A stretch of 64,000 nucleotides of DNA from Streptomyces justiciae (GTDB lineage Bacteria; Actinomycetota; Actinomycetes; Streptomycetales; Streptomycetaceae): the NCBI RefSeq assembly GCF_015163075.1, contig NZ_JADDXU010000001.1, forward strand, positions 868,001-932,000. The letters run 5' to 3'. The notes below the pieces were generated by a model, which did no database searches, was not told the origin of the DNA, and saw only the letters and a program-made list of their open reading frames with translations. Of the stretch, positions 36,398 through 44,608 are shown piece after piece. A program made the position numbers and the translations under genes. Position 1 is the first letter of the stretch. Every line of letters starts with the position of its first letter.

Positions 36398-37399
36398 ATG
36401 GACTACTGCCTCCCGTGCCGACGGCACCTCAACGGCGCCCTCGCCTGCCCGGGGTGCGGTACCTCAGTCGAAGAACTCCGCGCGTACGCCGCCCAGCCCC
36501 GCGTCCCCGCCCAGCAGCAGCCGCATCAGGCGCAGGACCAGCAGGTGCAGCAGCTGCAAACGCAGCAGATGCAGGCCCAGCAGTACGTGCCGCAGCAGGC
36601 GGGTGGCGGGGCGTACCAGTCGTACGACGGTGGCTACGCGGACGCGTACGGGAGCGGTCCCGAGGCCGTCGCGTACGGCGACACCGCCACGGTCGCCGAG
36701 ACCGCGGAGAGTCACGAGGGGTCGTACGAAGAGCCCCACGAGCGGCCCGAGGAGACGCCCGAGGTCGTGATCGGCGGCCGCGCGGCACGACGCCGCGCCC
36801 AGGGACGCCGCGGACGGGCCGTACCGCAGGAGGAGCCGGAGGAGTACGACGACTCCGAGGACCCCGAGTACGACGACGAGTACGACGAGGCTGCCGATGC
36901 CGAGGGCGGCGGCAGCCGGCGTGACCGCAAGGCCGCGGCACACCGCCGCAGACGCCGCCGGGTCCTCCTGGTCGCCGCGGGCTTCGTGCTGGCCGCCGGT
37001 GGACTGAGCCTCGCCGAGCTCGGCATGGACGCCCCGGGTTCGAACTCCACGCCGGCCGCGGCGGGCGACGAGTTGGCCGAGGGCGCGGCGTCGGCGGAGG
37101 CGAGCACACCGGCCGAGCCGCTGGACGACACGAACGGCACCGTCCCCTCTGCCTCGGCCTCCGCGGACGCCTCCGCGTCACCCTCGGCCTCGGCGTCGAA
37201 GGACGACAAGGACAAGGACGACAAGGACAAGGACGCCCAGTCCGCGACCGCCACGGCCCCGGTCGTCCCGCCCACGAACGCGCCGACGACCCCGGCCGCC
37301 TCCGCGACCCCGACCGCCGACCCGACGACGAGCCGGCCGACCGCGCAGCCGTCCCCCAGTGAGACGGAGTGCGAGCGGTTCCTGTGGTGGTGCACCTGA
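36398..37399 (+). CDS. zinc-ribbon single-pass membrane protein (SCO2400-like)
   Basis: 333 residues. N-terminal zinc-ribbon-type motif MDYCLPCRRHLNGALACPGC with CxxC at 4-7 and 17-20. A Gln-rich stretch (about 40-65, QQPHQAQDQQVQQLQTQQMQ) is next, then an acidic, Arg-flanked linker (about 100-185), one membrane helix (about 190-208, VLLVAAGFVLAAGGLSLAEL) and a Ser/Ala/Thr/Pro/Asp-rich extracytoplasmic tail ending CERFLWWCT. The tail repeats SASADASASPSASASKDDKD. From memory this resembles a conserved Streptomyces family named after SCO2400; function unknown. The layout (cytoplasmic zinc ribbon, outside tail) suggests a sensor or scaffold, which is inference. Confidence 0.8.
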   Translation: MDYCLPCRRHLNGALACPGCGTSVEELRAYAAQPRVPAQQQPHQAQDQQVQQLQTQQMQAQQYVPQQAGGGAYQSYDGGYADAYGSGPEAVAYGDTATVAETAESHEGSYEEPHERPEETPEVVIGGRAARRRAQGRRGRAVPQEEPEEYDDSEDPEYDDEYDEAADAEGGGSRRDRKAAAHRRRRRRVLLVAAGFVLAAGGLSLAELGMDAPGSNSTPAAAGDELAEGAASAEASTPAEPLDDTNGTVPSASASADASASPSASASKDDKDKDDKDKDAQSATATAPVVPPTNAPTTPAASATPTADPTTSRPTAQPSPSETECERFLWWCT

Positions 37400-37430
37400 G
37401 GGGTGGGGTGGGGCTGAGCAACTAGTTCGC

Positions 37431-37520
37431 TGCGCCCAGGAGTTGCGGCTGGGGGCTGGGCCAGGCGTTGCGCCCAGGAGTTGCGGCTGGGGGCTGGGCC
37501 AGGCGCTGAGCCTAGGAGTT
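37431..37520. repeat. Tandem 38-bp repeat, about 2.4 copies
   Basis: Unit TGCGCCCAGGAGTTGCGGCT plus GGGGGCTGGGCCAGGCGT at 37431-37468, again at 37469-37506 with one change at the last base, then a partial copy (TGAGCCTAGGAGTT). The partial copy contains the marR stop and last codons, so the array may have grown from the marR 3' end. Confidence 0.85.
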
Positions 37521-37949
37521 CAGCATCCGGCGCAGCAGGTCCCGCAGCGACTCCCGCTCCTCGTCCGACAGCCCGGCCAGCGGCTCGCGGGCGAAGCGCA
37601 GTTCCTCGCGCAGGCTCCGGGCCACCTCCCGGCCCTCGTCCGTCACCGCCGCCACCTTCACCCGCCGGTCCGCCGGGTCCGGTCGCCGCTCCACGAGCCC
37701 TCGCGTCTCCAGCCGGTCCACGATCCCGGTGACGTTCGACGGCTCGCACTTCAGCTTCTGCGCCAGCTTCCGCATGGGCAGCGGCTCCAGCGACAGCAGG
37801 CTGAGCAGCCGGGCCTGGGCGCCGGTGAGCGCGTGGTCGCCGGCGGCCTCCTCGTAGTCCTCGTAGAAGCGCGCCACGACGTCACCGATCAGCTCGACGA
37901 CTTCCATGGTCAGCGCGTCGGGGCGACGGGTCTTGGGTGGAGTGGCCAT
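37512..37949 (-). CDS. MarR-family transcriptional regulator
   Basis: 145 residues. Winged helix: LTGAQARLLSLLSLEPLPMRK, then KLKCEPSNVTGIVDRLETRG (recognition helix) and RRPDPADRRVKVAAVTDEG (wing). One Cys only, C67 in the DNA-binding region; the N-terminal Cys of OhrR-type peroxide sensors is missing, so redox sensing is unlikely even though an ohr gene is nearby. A TAGTCT box 6 nt before the ATG indicates a leaderless message. Two palindromes in the 90-bp divergent gap (37979, 38005) are probable binding sites shared with the reductase gene. Confidence 0.92.
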   Translation of the reverse strand: MATPPKTRRPDALTMEVVELIGDVVARFYEDYEEAAGDHALTGAQARLLSLLSLEPLPMRKLAQKLKCEPSNVTGIVDRLETRGLVERRPDPADRRVKVAAVTDEGREVARSLREELRFAREPLAGLSDEERESLRDLLRRMLNS

Positions 37950-37978
37950 GGCTCAAGACTACCCCCATTACTTGACAA

Positions 37979-37993
37979 CCTGAAATATTCAGG
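37979..37993. promoter_or_regulatory. MarR operator 1
   Basis: CCTGAAATATTCAGG, 6-bp arms around ATA. It covers the -35-like TTTCAG of the marR promoter (minus strand) and lies in the spacer of a possible promoter TTGACA (37972-37977), 18 bp, CATGGT for the reductase gene, so one bound dimer could control both directions. Confidence 0.65.
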
Positions 37994-38004
37994 CGCATGG
38001 TTGT

Positions 38005-38017
38005 TTCAGGTACTGAA
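38005..38017. promoter_or_regulatory. MarR operator 2
   Basis: TTCAGGTACTGAA, 5-bp arms around GTA, same half-site as operator 1, centred 25 bp away, between the likely start point and the ATG of the reductase gene at 38040. Confidence 0.6.
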
Positions 38018-38039
38018 GTAAATTTCGAAAGGGTCCGTC

Positions 38040-39038
38040 ATGATCAACCGCGAGTGGCACCTGCTCAGCCGTCCCGTCGGCTGGCCGAAGCCCGAGGACT
38101 TCGCCCTGGTCGAGGCCGAGGTGAAGCAGCCGGGTGAGGGTCAGGTGCTGGTGCGGAACAAGTACCTGTCGGTGGACCCGTACATGCGCGGCCGGATGTC
38201 GGCCGCCAAGTCGTACGTCGCCCCCTTCGAGCTCGGCAAGGTCATGCAGGGCGGCGCGGTCGGCGAGGTCATCGCCTCCGGCGCCGAGGGCATCGCCGTC
38301 GGTGACCACGTCCTGCACTTCGGCGGCTGGCGCGAGTACGCCACCTTCGACGCCACGCAGGCCGTCAAGGTCGACCCCGACGCCGCGCCCCTCTCCACCT
38401 ACCTCGGCGTCCTCGGCATGACCGGCCTCACCGCCTACGCCGGCCTGCTGCGCACCGCCGCCTTCAAGGAGGGTGACTCGGTCTTCGTCTCCGGCGCCGC
38501 GGGTGCCGTGGGCAGCCAGGTCGGCCAGATCGCCAAGCTCAAGGGCGCCTCCCGGGTCATCGGCTCGGCCGGCTCCGACGAGAAGGTCAAGCTGCTGGTG
38601 GAGGAGTACGGGTTCGACGCGGCGTTCAACTACAAGAACGGGCCGGTGAGCGAGCAGCTGCGGGCCGCTGCGCCGGACGGGGTCGACGTCTACTTCGACA
38701 ACGTGGGTGGTGACCATCTGGAGGCGGCGATCGGTTCGCTGAACCAGGGCGGCCGGATCGCGATCTGCGGCATGATCTCGGTCTACAACAACACCGAGCC
38801 GGCTCCTGGTCCGAGGAACCTCGCTCGTCTGATCCAGACCCGCGGCCGTATCGAGGGCCTGCTGGTCGGCGACCACTACGACCTCCAGCCGCAGTTCGTC
38901 TCCGAGGTCGGCCCGTGGGTGGCGTCCGGCGCGCTCAAGTACCGCGAGACGGTCGTCGAGGGCATCGAGAACAACCTGGAGGCGTTCCTCGGGGTTCTGC
39001 GCGGCGACAACACCGGGAAGATGATCGTCAAGCTGTAG
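38040..39038 (+). CDS. NADP-dependent MDR-type oxidoreductase (CurA/leukotriene B4 12-hydroxydehydrogenase type)
   Basis: 332 residues. Zinc-free medium-chain reductase that saturates alpha,beta-unsaturated ketones or aldehydes with NADPH. Motifs: VDPYMRGRMS near 46, MQGGAVGEVIASG, GVLGMTGLTAYAGL near 125, VFVSGAAGAVGSQVGQIAKL (nucleotide fold), VDVYFDNVGGDHLEAAI and GRIAICGMISVYNNT. No zinc-ligand Cys sets. Divergent from a MarR regulator with two operators between them, so it is probably induced by a small electrophile or aromatic. The last two codons and stop lie inside an 8-bp tandem repeat. Confidence 0.93.
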   Translation: MINREWHLLSRPVGWPKPEDFALVEAEVKQPGEGQVLVRNKYLSVDPYMRGRMSAAKSYVAPFELGKVMQGGAVGEVIASGAEGIAVGDHVLHFGGWREYATFDATQAVKVDPDAAPLSTYLGVLGMTGLTAYAGLLRTAAFKEGDSVFVSGAAGAVGSQVGQIAKLKGASRVIGSAGSDEKVKLLVEEYGFDAAFNYKNGPVSEQLRAAAPDGVDVYFDNVGGDHLEAAIGSLNQGGRIAICGMISVYNNTEPAPGPRNLARLIQTRGRIEGLLVGDHYDLQPQFVSEVGPWVASGALKYRETVVEGIENNLEAFLGVLRGDNTGKMIVKL

Positions 39039-39080
39039 GGCTGTAGGGCTGTCGGGCTGTTGGGCTGTTGGGCTGTAGGG
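39033..39080. repeat. 8-bp tandem repeat, six copies, over the reductase stop
   Basis: Unit CTGTNGGG repeated six times (N = A, A, C, T, T, A). The first unit supplies the last Leu codon and TAG stop of the reductase gene. Copy-number change by multiples of one unit would not alter the protein because the stop is in unit 1. Confidence 0.9.
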
Positions 39081-39174
39081 CTTCCGGGGCGTTTTCGGCA
39101 TGCGGTAACTTCTTTCCGAAACCGTCGTCGATCGTGGGCGCGAGTCGCGGCGGAACGAGGAGGAGACCCACCGC

Positions 39175-39594
<420 letters not shown>

Positions 39595-39613
39595 GGTTGC
39601 TCGTTGTGTGCGA

Positions 39614-39648
39614 GAGGGCCGTACCCGTGGACGTCGGGTACGGCCCTC
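39614..39648 (+). terminator. Terminator after ohr
   Basis: GAGGGCCGTACCC (39614-39626) and GGGTACGGCCCTC (39636-39648): perfect 13-bp stem, 9-nt loop, followed by TT, 20 nt past the stop. Confidence 0.85.
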
Positions 39649-39728
39649 TTGTGCGAGGTGCGCTTAGTAGGCGCCTCCCACAGTTGGCGTGCTGAATGTC
39701 TGGGTCGGTCGCCTACGGGGCGCTCTCA

Positions 39729-39796
39729 GCCGGTGTCGAGAGCGCGATCGTGCTCGGCCCTTCGGGCCTCCGCGCGTTCGCACTCTCGACACCGGC
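39729..39796. repeat. 68-bp imperfect palindromic element
   Basis: Left arm GCCGGTGTCGAGAGCGCGA (39729-39747) and right arm TCGCACTCTCGACACCGGC (39778-39796) match in 18 of 19 positions. The centre holds a second hairpin GGCCCTTCGGGCC (39757-39769). It stands alone in the 279-nt gap between the ohr terminator and a convergent hydrolase gene and carries no coding signal. It is a candidate mobile palindromic repeat. Confidence 0.75.
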
Positions 39797-39873
39797 GCGC
39801 CCCTTCGGCTCCCTCCCGGCCGGTGGCCCGCAGAGAGTGGGACTTGGTGGGCCTGTGCTGTGGGTTTTGGGGT

Positions 39874-41025
39874 TCAGTTGGCCAGCGCTGCTGTGTGTAT
39901 CGCCCTTACCAGAGCGTTGTTCTCTGGGGCTGCTCCGCCTGGGAAGGCGAGCCTGCGGCGGGTGTAGCCGTAGGCCAGGCCGCTGCGGGGGTCGGCGAAG
40001 CCCTGGGAGCCTGCTGCGCCGCTGTGGCCGAAGGCGCCGGCGCCCAGGAAGGGGTGCCAGGTGTCGGCCGTGGCCTGGAAGCCCAGGCCGTAGGAGCGGT
40101 GGGCGCGGGCGATCAGGTCGTAGCCGATGGAGTGGATCTGGCCGACCTCGGCGATCGTGTCCGGCTTGAGGAGGGGTGGGCGGTCGTTGAGTTCGCTGAT
40201 CGCCGCCGCGTACATGCCGGCGATGCCGCGGGCCGCGGCCACTCCGCCCGCGGAGGCCGGGCCCTTGGCGCGTACTTCGCGGGAGTTGGCGAAGTCCACC
40301 AGGTCGGTTGGGTCCGGGACGTGGGCGTTGAACGCGATCGAAGCCAGGGTGTGCGGGCCTTGGGGCGACGCGTCGATCAGGGACTGCTGTTCGGGGGTGG
40401 GGAGCATCGGCTGGATCGGGCGGTAGCGGGGCTCCTGGGAGGCGGGGAGGCCCAGGTGGAAGTCGAGGGAGTACGGGGCGCGGACTCGTTCCTCCCACAG
40501 GTCCTGGATCGTGCGGCCCGTGGCGCGGCGGACCACCTCGCCGGTCAGGGCGCCTATGACCAGTGCGTGGTAGCCGAAGGCCGTGCCGGGGCGCCAGAAC
40601 GGGCGCTGGTCGGCGAGGCGTTCGGCGATCGCGCGGTCGTCGGCCATCTCGGCCCGGCTGAAGCCGGCGTCCAGGCCGACCAGGCCCGCCCGGTGCGCGA
40701 GCAGGTCGCGGAGGGTGAGCCCGCCCTTGCCCTCGGCCCCGAACTCCGGCCAGTAGTACGTCACTTTGCGGTCGAGTTCCAGCGTGCCGTCCTGGACCAG
40801 GAGCGCCACGACCAGGTGCGCGGCGCCCTTCGTCGAGGAGAAGACGGCGTGGAGGGAGTCGGCCTCGTTGCCGTCACCGGTCCACAGGTCGACGACCCTG
40901 CGACCGTGGACGTAGGCGCACAATTGGCCCTCGTAGTCGGGGCGTTCACCGGCCACGAACGCGGCGAACTCCTCGCGCACCGCCTCGAAGCCGTCGGCGA
41001 CGGTGCCGTGGATCTCCTGCGTCAT
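39874..41025 (-). CDS. serine hydrolase, class C beta-lactamase/esterase fold
   Basis: 383 residues; ATG 41025 overlaps the stop of the carboxypeptidase gene (ATGA) and follows AAGGAGAG. SxxK motif SSTK in HAVFSSTKGAAHLVVAL (nucleophile Ser and Lys near 70-73), the Tyr motif in FGYHALVIGALTGEVV, and FGHSGAAGSQGFADPRSGLA at the C-terminus in place of the KTG box. This pattern is that of EstB-type esterases and LACTB-like hydrolases and not of true beta-lactamases. No signal peptide. Substrate unknown; translational coupling to a secreted carboxypeptidase is notable. Confidence 0.9.
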   Translation of the reverse strand: MTQEIHGTVADGFEAVREEFAAFVAGERPDYEGQLCAYVHGRRVVDLWTGDGNEADSLHAVFSSTKGAAHLVVALLVQDGTLELDRKVTYYWPEFGAEGKGGLTLRDLLAHRAGLVGLDAGFSRAEMADDRAIAERLADQRPFWRPGTAFGYHALVIGALTGEVVRRATGRTIQDLWEERVRAPYSLDFHLGLPASQEPRYRPIQPMLPTPEQQSLIDASPQGPHTLASIAFNAHVPDPTDLVDFANSREVRAKGPASAGGVAAARGIAGMYAAAISELNDRPPLLKPDTIAEVGQIHSIGYDLIARAHRSYGLGFQATADTWHPFLGAGAFGHSGAAGSQGFADPRSGLAYGYTRRRLAFPGGAAPENNALVRAIHTAALAN

Positions 41026-43574
41026 CCGCTCTCCTTGACTGCTGCCATGCTGAACAATGCCCGTGCCACCTGCGGGAATTCTCCCTTCGGGTGGTCCCGG
41101 AAGAGAGGCTCGGTGCCGAAGAGGACCGCCTGCGGACCGCTGATCACCGACGGTTGTCCGGCCGCGGCGGTCGGTCCGGCGGTGCCGTCCTCCAACGGGC
41201 GCCAGTGCCCGGAGACCAAGGGGTTGCCGGTCGCGTACGACTGCTCCACGCGGACCCCCGGCCCGAGGTCGGTGAACCAGACGGGCGCGTACACGAAACC
41301 GTAACCCGGGGTGCCGGTGGTGATCGGTCCCGCGTTCACCATGCGGACCACCCCGTTCGCGTCCCCGTTGCCCTCGACGGGCTTCGCGGCCAGGAGGCCG
41401 GTGGCCGCGCTCAGTTCGGCCCCCGTGATCCCTCGTCCGACCAGGCCATGACCGGCGGTGGGAGAGAGGAATGCGTCGAGGGCTGTGCGGGCCGTTGCCG
41501 TCAGCTCGCCGTACTCCAATCCCGTCGACACCATCAGCACATCCGTCGCCGACCAGTCGAACCCCGCGTTGAGGGCCGCCGTCGACACCGGCGTGACCTC
41601 GAAGTTCATCTCGCGCAGGGCGAAGAGCTCGCCCGGGGTGACCGCGGCGGCCACGCGCGTGCGGTGGAGGGGGGTGGCGCCTGTGAGGCGGGTGGCGTCG
41701 AAGGTGACGTTGTAGGTGCCGGCGGTGGTTGTTGCCTTCGGACGGGCCGACGCCGGGACGATCGCGGTGCCGCCGTCCGCCGTGGCCCGTACCGGAACGC
41801 CTTGCTGGAGGAGGGAGTTGACGGCCGCGATCGCCGCCGGGTCGTCGAGCCGCAGGCTCAGATCGCCGCGCGGGGCGACCCGGCCGACGGTCGTGGCCTC
41901 CTGTACGGCTCGCAGCGGGAGGCCCGTGAGCCTCCCCGTCGGCACGGCTGTCACCTCGGCGCCCCACAGGCGGCCCAGGCTCCAGCCCGAGATGTCGTAC
42001 ATCACCGACACCTTGTCGCTGATGTCCCGGCCGTCCGCCAACAGGACGTTCGCGAGGCCGCGTTTGGGCTGGTGCATGTCGACGACGTACGAGCCCTTCG
42101 GGTAGGTGCGGCCGGACAGGCGGATGGGCTTGGTGGCGCGGGTGACTCGGACGTCGTTGGCCAGGAGGTGGTTCACGAGGCGGGCGGCGGCCGTCTTGCC
42201 GGACGGGATCACGTACGCCCGGGGGAAGGTGGTGGTGTAGACGTCCTCCGGGCCGATCCCGGGGACGCCCGGCACGGTCTCCGAGGACACCGGCACCTGC
42301 GCGGCCCCTGCCGCCCCGCGCCGGAAGACCTCGATCTGGTCGGTGATGAGTGAAGTCCGGCGCGCCTGTACGAAGTCGAGCGTGGCTCGGATCGCGGCGC
42401 CTGCCACGGCCGTGTTGACGGTCGAGCGGCGGCGGAGTTCTTCGACCGGGAGGCTGGTGTAGGCCGAGTTGTTCACCTGGAGCGGGATCTCGACCGTGTG
42501 CGCGGCGACCGTGCCGTGGAAGGCCGCGTACTGCGGGGTGAAGATCGGCGGCCAGTCGTCCCAGCCCTCCTGCTGGTCCCGGAACGGGATCTGGGCCGGT
42601 TCCACGCCGTCCTTCGCGGGCATGTAGCCGAGGCCGTTGACGGCGGCCTCCATGCCGAGGGCGTTGGCGTAGGTGTTCTTCAGGAAGAGGTCGTACTCGT
42701 AGTTCTCGCCGTGCGGGGGAGTGGTGGGCTCGATGAGGGTGCCGTTGACGTATCCGTGCAGGTCGAGCATCACAGCCGGCTGCTTGTCGATCTCGATCTG
42801 TCGCATCGCGCGCGTCTCCGGCTGGGAGGCGGTGACGAAGTCCCGGTTCAGGTCGAAGCCGTTGGCGTTCGCGCGGGTTCCGGCGATACGGCCGTCGGGG
42901 TTGGCGGTGATGTTGAAGTACAGGCGTGAGTGGGCGAGGAGGTCCGCCGTGCGCTTGTCCTTGGCGGTGGCGAGCTGCTCGATGAGCTTGAGGGAGGCGT
43001 CGGTGCCCTCCCACTCGTTGCCGTGGATGTTGTTGTTGAAGAAGACGGGGGCTTTGTAACTCGCTCTGATTTCGGCTGACTTGGCGGCCGTCGCCGGGGC
43101 GTTCTCGATGAGCGCCCGCATCCGTTCCTGGGCGCGGGCCTGGCGGTCGGACTCCGGGGCGGTGACGGTGACCAGGTAGAGGCGGTGCCCGCCCGCCGAC
43201 TTCCCGGTCACCTCGACGCTCACCCGGTCACCGAGGGCCTGGAGCGCGTTCAGCTTCGGGGCGATCGCGTGGTACGGGGTGAGGCCCAGCTTGATGGACT
43301 TGTCGGCGGGGTTCTCGGGGTCGGGGGAGAGCACCTGCTCGCGCGGATAGCCCGTGATCGGGTTGCTGGTGGGGGCGGCGGTGTCGAGGGCGCGCGCGGC
43401 GGCGCTCGCCGGGGCCTGGGCGGCGCGCTGGTCGAGGGCGGGCTCGTGGCGGGTGGGGGCGGGCTCGGGGTCCGCGCCCGCCGGGTGCGGGGTGAGGAGC
43501 AGGGACCCCGCCGTGGTCAGGGCGAGGGTGGCGATCAGTACGGGTCTCGCAGGGGCGGTTCTCGTGGTGCGCAC
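41022..43574 (-). CDS. secreted M14-family zinc carboxypeptidase
   Basis: 850 residues from GTG 43574 (GGAGGAGG 9 nt upstream). Sec signal VRTTRTAPARPVLIATLALT to about AGA. The peptidase domain (about 65-450) has zinc ligands in IHGNEWEGTD (HxxE) and LDLHGYVNGTLIEPT (third ligand His), with the catalytic Glu probably in VAAHTVEIPLQ. ANGFDLNRDF is the family NxxR motif. The C-terminal 400 residues form a separate region (VTRATKPIRLSGRTYPKGSY, NVTFDATRLTGATPLHRTRV), unlike short M14 enzymes, close to large actinobacterial M14 proteins. It digests peptides outside the cell. Confidence 0.92.
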   Translation of the reverse strand: MRTTRTAPARPVLIATLALTTAGSLLLTPHPAGADPEPAPTRHEPALDQRAAQAPASAAARALDTAAPTSNPITGYPREQVLSPDPENPADKSIKLGLTPYHAIAPKLNALQALGDRVSVEVTGKSAGGHRLYLVTVTAPESDRQARAQERMRALIENAPATAAKSAEIRASYKAPVFFNNNIHGNEWEGTDASLKLIEQLATAKDKRTADLLAHSRLYFNITANPDGRIAGTRANANGFDLNRDFVTASQPETRAMRQIEIDKQPAVMLDLHGYVNGTLIEPTTPPHGENYEYDLFLKNTYANALGMEAAVNGLGYMPAKDGVEPAQIPFRDQQEGWDDWPPIFTPQYAAFHGTVAAHTVEIPLQVNNSAYTSLPVEELRRRSTVNTAVAGAAIRATLDFVQARRTSLITDQIEVFRRGAAGAAQVPVSSETVPGVPGIGPEDVYTTTFPRAYVIPSGKTAAARLVNHLLANDVRVTRATKPIRLSGRTYPKGSYVVDMHQPKRGLANVLLADGRDISDKVSVMYDISGWSLGRLWGAEVTAVPTGRLTGLPLRAVQEATTVGRVAPRGDLSLRLDDPAAIAAVNSLLQQGVPVRATADGGTAIVPASARPKATTTAGTYNVTFDATRLTGATPLHRTRVAAAVTPGELFALREMNFEVTPVSTAALNAGFDWSATDVLMVSTGLEYGELTATARTALDAFLSPTAGHGLVGRGITGAELSAATGLLAAKPVEGNGDANGVVRMVNAGPITTGTPGYGFVYAPVWFTDLGPGVRVEQSYATGNPLVSGHWRPLEDGTAGPTAAAGQPSVISGPQAVLFGTEPLFRDHPKGEFPQVARALFSMAAVKESG

Positions 43575-43744
43575 GGGTCGTACCTCCTCCGGGAGCTTCC
43601 TGAGATCGGTACGGCGACATGTACCTGTTCGACTCAACCGGAACAAGAGGGAGTTGGTGTCACGGATGCCCCGGATGGCGCATCTCGGGGGACTCGGACG
43701 GGGCATGCTGAGGGCGAACGAGCCGAGGACGAGGAGAGCCACCC

Positions 43745-44608
43745 ATGGCAACCATCCCTTCGCTCCCCAGCAGGGACGACGTGCTGCGCATGGCCCGCAG
43801 CACGACGGACATCACCGGCCAACTCCTGGACACCGCGGGCAACATCACCAGGATCGCGATCAACACCTTCGACCCCAGAGACGGTTCGGGCCAGGAGGTG
43901 CTCCGGGTCCTGCGGCAGACCACCGCCGAACTGGCCGAGGCCAGCGCGTCGCCCCAGGCGCAGGAGGCGTTCTACCGCATCGTCGACACTCTGACCCGCC
44001 TCGGCACGAGCGGCGCACCCCTGGCCGTGCACCCCGTCAGCCAGCCGGCTCAGGCCCTGCTCACGGCGCTCGGCGACAGTCTGCTGCCGGTGCTGGACGC
44101 GGTGGAGCCGGCGGTGGAGGAGTTCGCCACGGCACTGGGCGACCTCGTGGAGGCCATGTCCCCGCTGCTCCCCGCCGCGGCGGGCCTCGCGGCCGGCACC
44201 CTCCTCGCCCTCACTCCGCTGATCCGCTCGGCGGCGGAGGTCCTGCGGGACTCGTCCCCCGAACTCCGCCGCATCGCCGACGCGTTGACGGCCGCCCTGG
44301 CCCCGCTGATGCCGCTCCAGGTGGCCCTGGCGGAACGCGCGGCCGGAGCGGGCGCGGGCGTCGTCCGAGCCTCCCTCCAGCCCCTCGCCGACCTCACGGA
44401 GGCGGCAGCCGCGACGACCAAGGCGGCCGGGCCGGTGCTGGTCGCGGGCGAGGAGCTGCTGGTGGCGGGTCTGGAACACCTCCAGCCGGTCCTGCTGGCC
44501 GGCGCCTCCCGCGCGGGGCGGGTGGCCCGGGCGGCGGCGATACGGGTCTCCGCGGCGGTGAGTCCGGCTGCGGAACCGGGGGTGATGGTGTCGGTGGCGG
44601 CCGTCTGA
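43745..44608 (+). CDS. hypothetical Ala/Leu-rich helical protein
   Basis: 287 residues, ATG with GGAGAG upstream. No signal peptide. The whole chain is predicted helical, with heptad-like Leu/Ala patterns (LLDTAGNITRIAINTFDPRD, ALLTALGDSLLPVLDAVEPA, LLPAAAGLAAGTLLALTPLI, LADLTEAAAATTKAAGPVLV). The middle stretch could associate with membranes but contains Asp and Glu, so amphipathic helices are likelier than true membrane spans. I do not recognise a family. Its stop touches the convergent stop of the repeat protein gene (adjacent bases). Confidence 0.7.
   Translation: MATIPSLPSRDDVLRMARSTTDITGQLLDTAGNITRIAINTFDPRDGSGQEVLRVLRQTTAELAEASASPQAQEAFYRIVDTLTRLGTSGAPLAVHPVSQPAQALLTALGDSLLPVLDAVEPAVEEFATALGDLVEAMSPLLPAAAGLAAGTLLALTPLIRSAAEVLRDSSPELRRIADALTAALAPLMPLQVALAERAAGAGAGVVRASLQPLADLTEAAAATTKAAGPVLVAGEELLVAGLEHLQPVLLAGASRAGRVARAAAIRVSAAVSPAAEPGVMVSVAAV

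Noticed and set aside
37431..37520. CRISPR-like array
   Set aside because: Units are directly adjacent with no spacers and no cas genes are near; it is a plain tandem repeat.
38030..38040. Fourth copy of the sugar-island 16-bp motif (AAATTTCGAAAG)
   Set aside because: Matches one half only and lies in an unrelated promoter with its own MarR dyads.
41026..43014. Minus-strand frame fused to the serine hydrolase at 39874
   Set aside because: Out-of-frame Arg-rich shadow of the M14 carboxypeptidase; the hydrolase has its own ribosome site and ATGA start.
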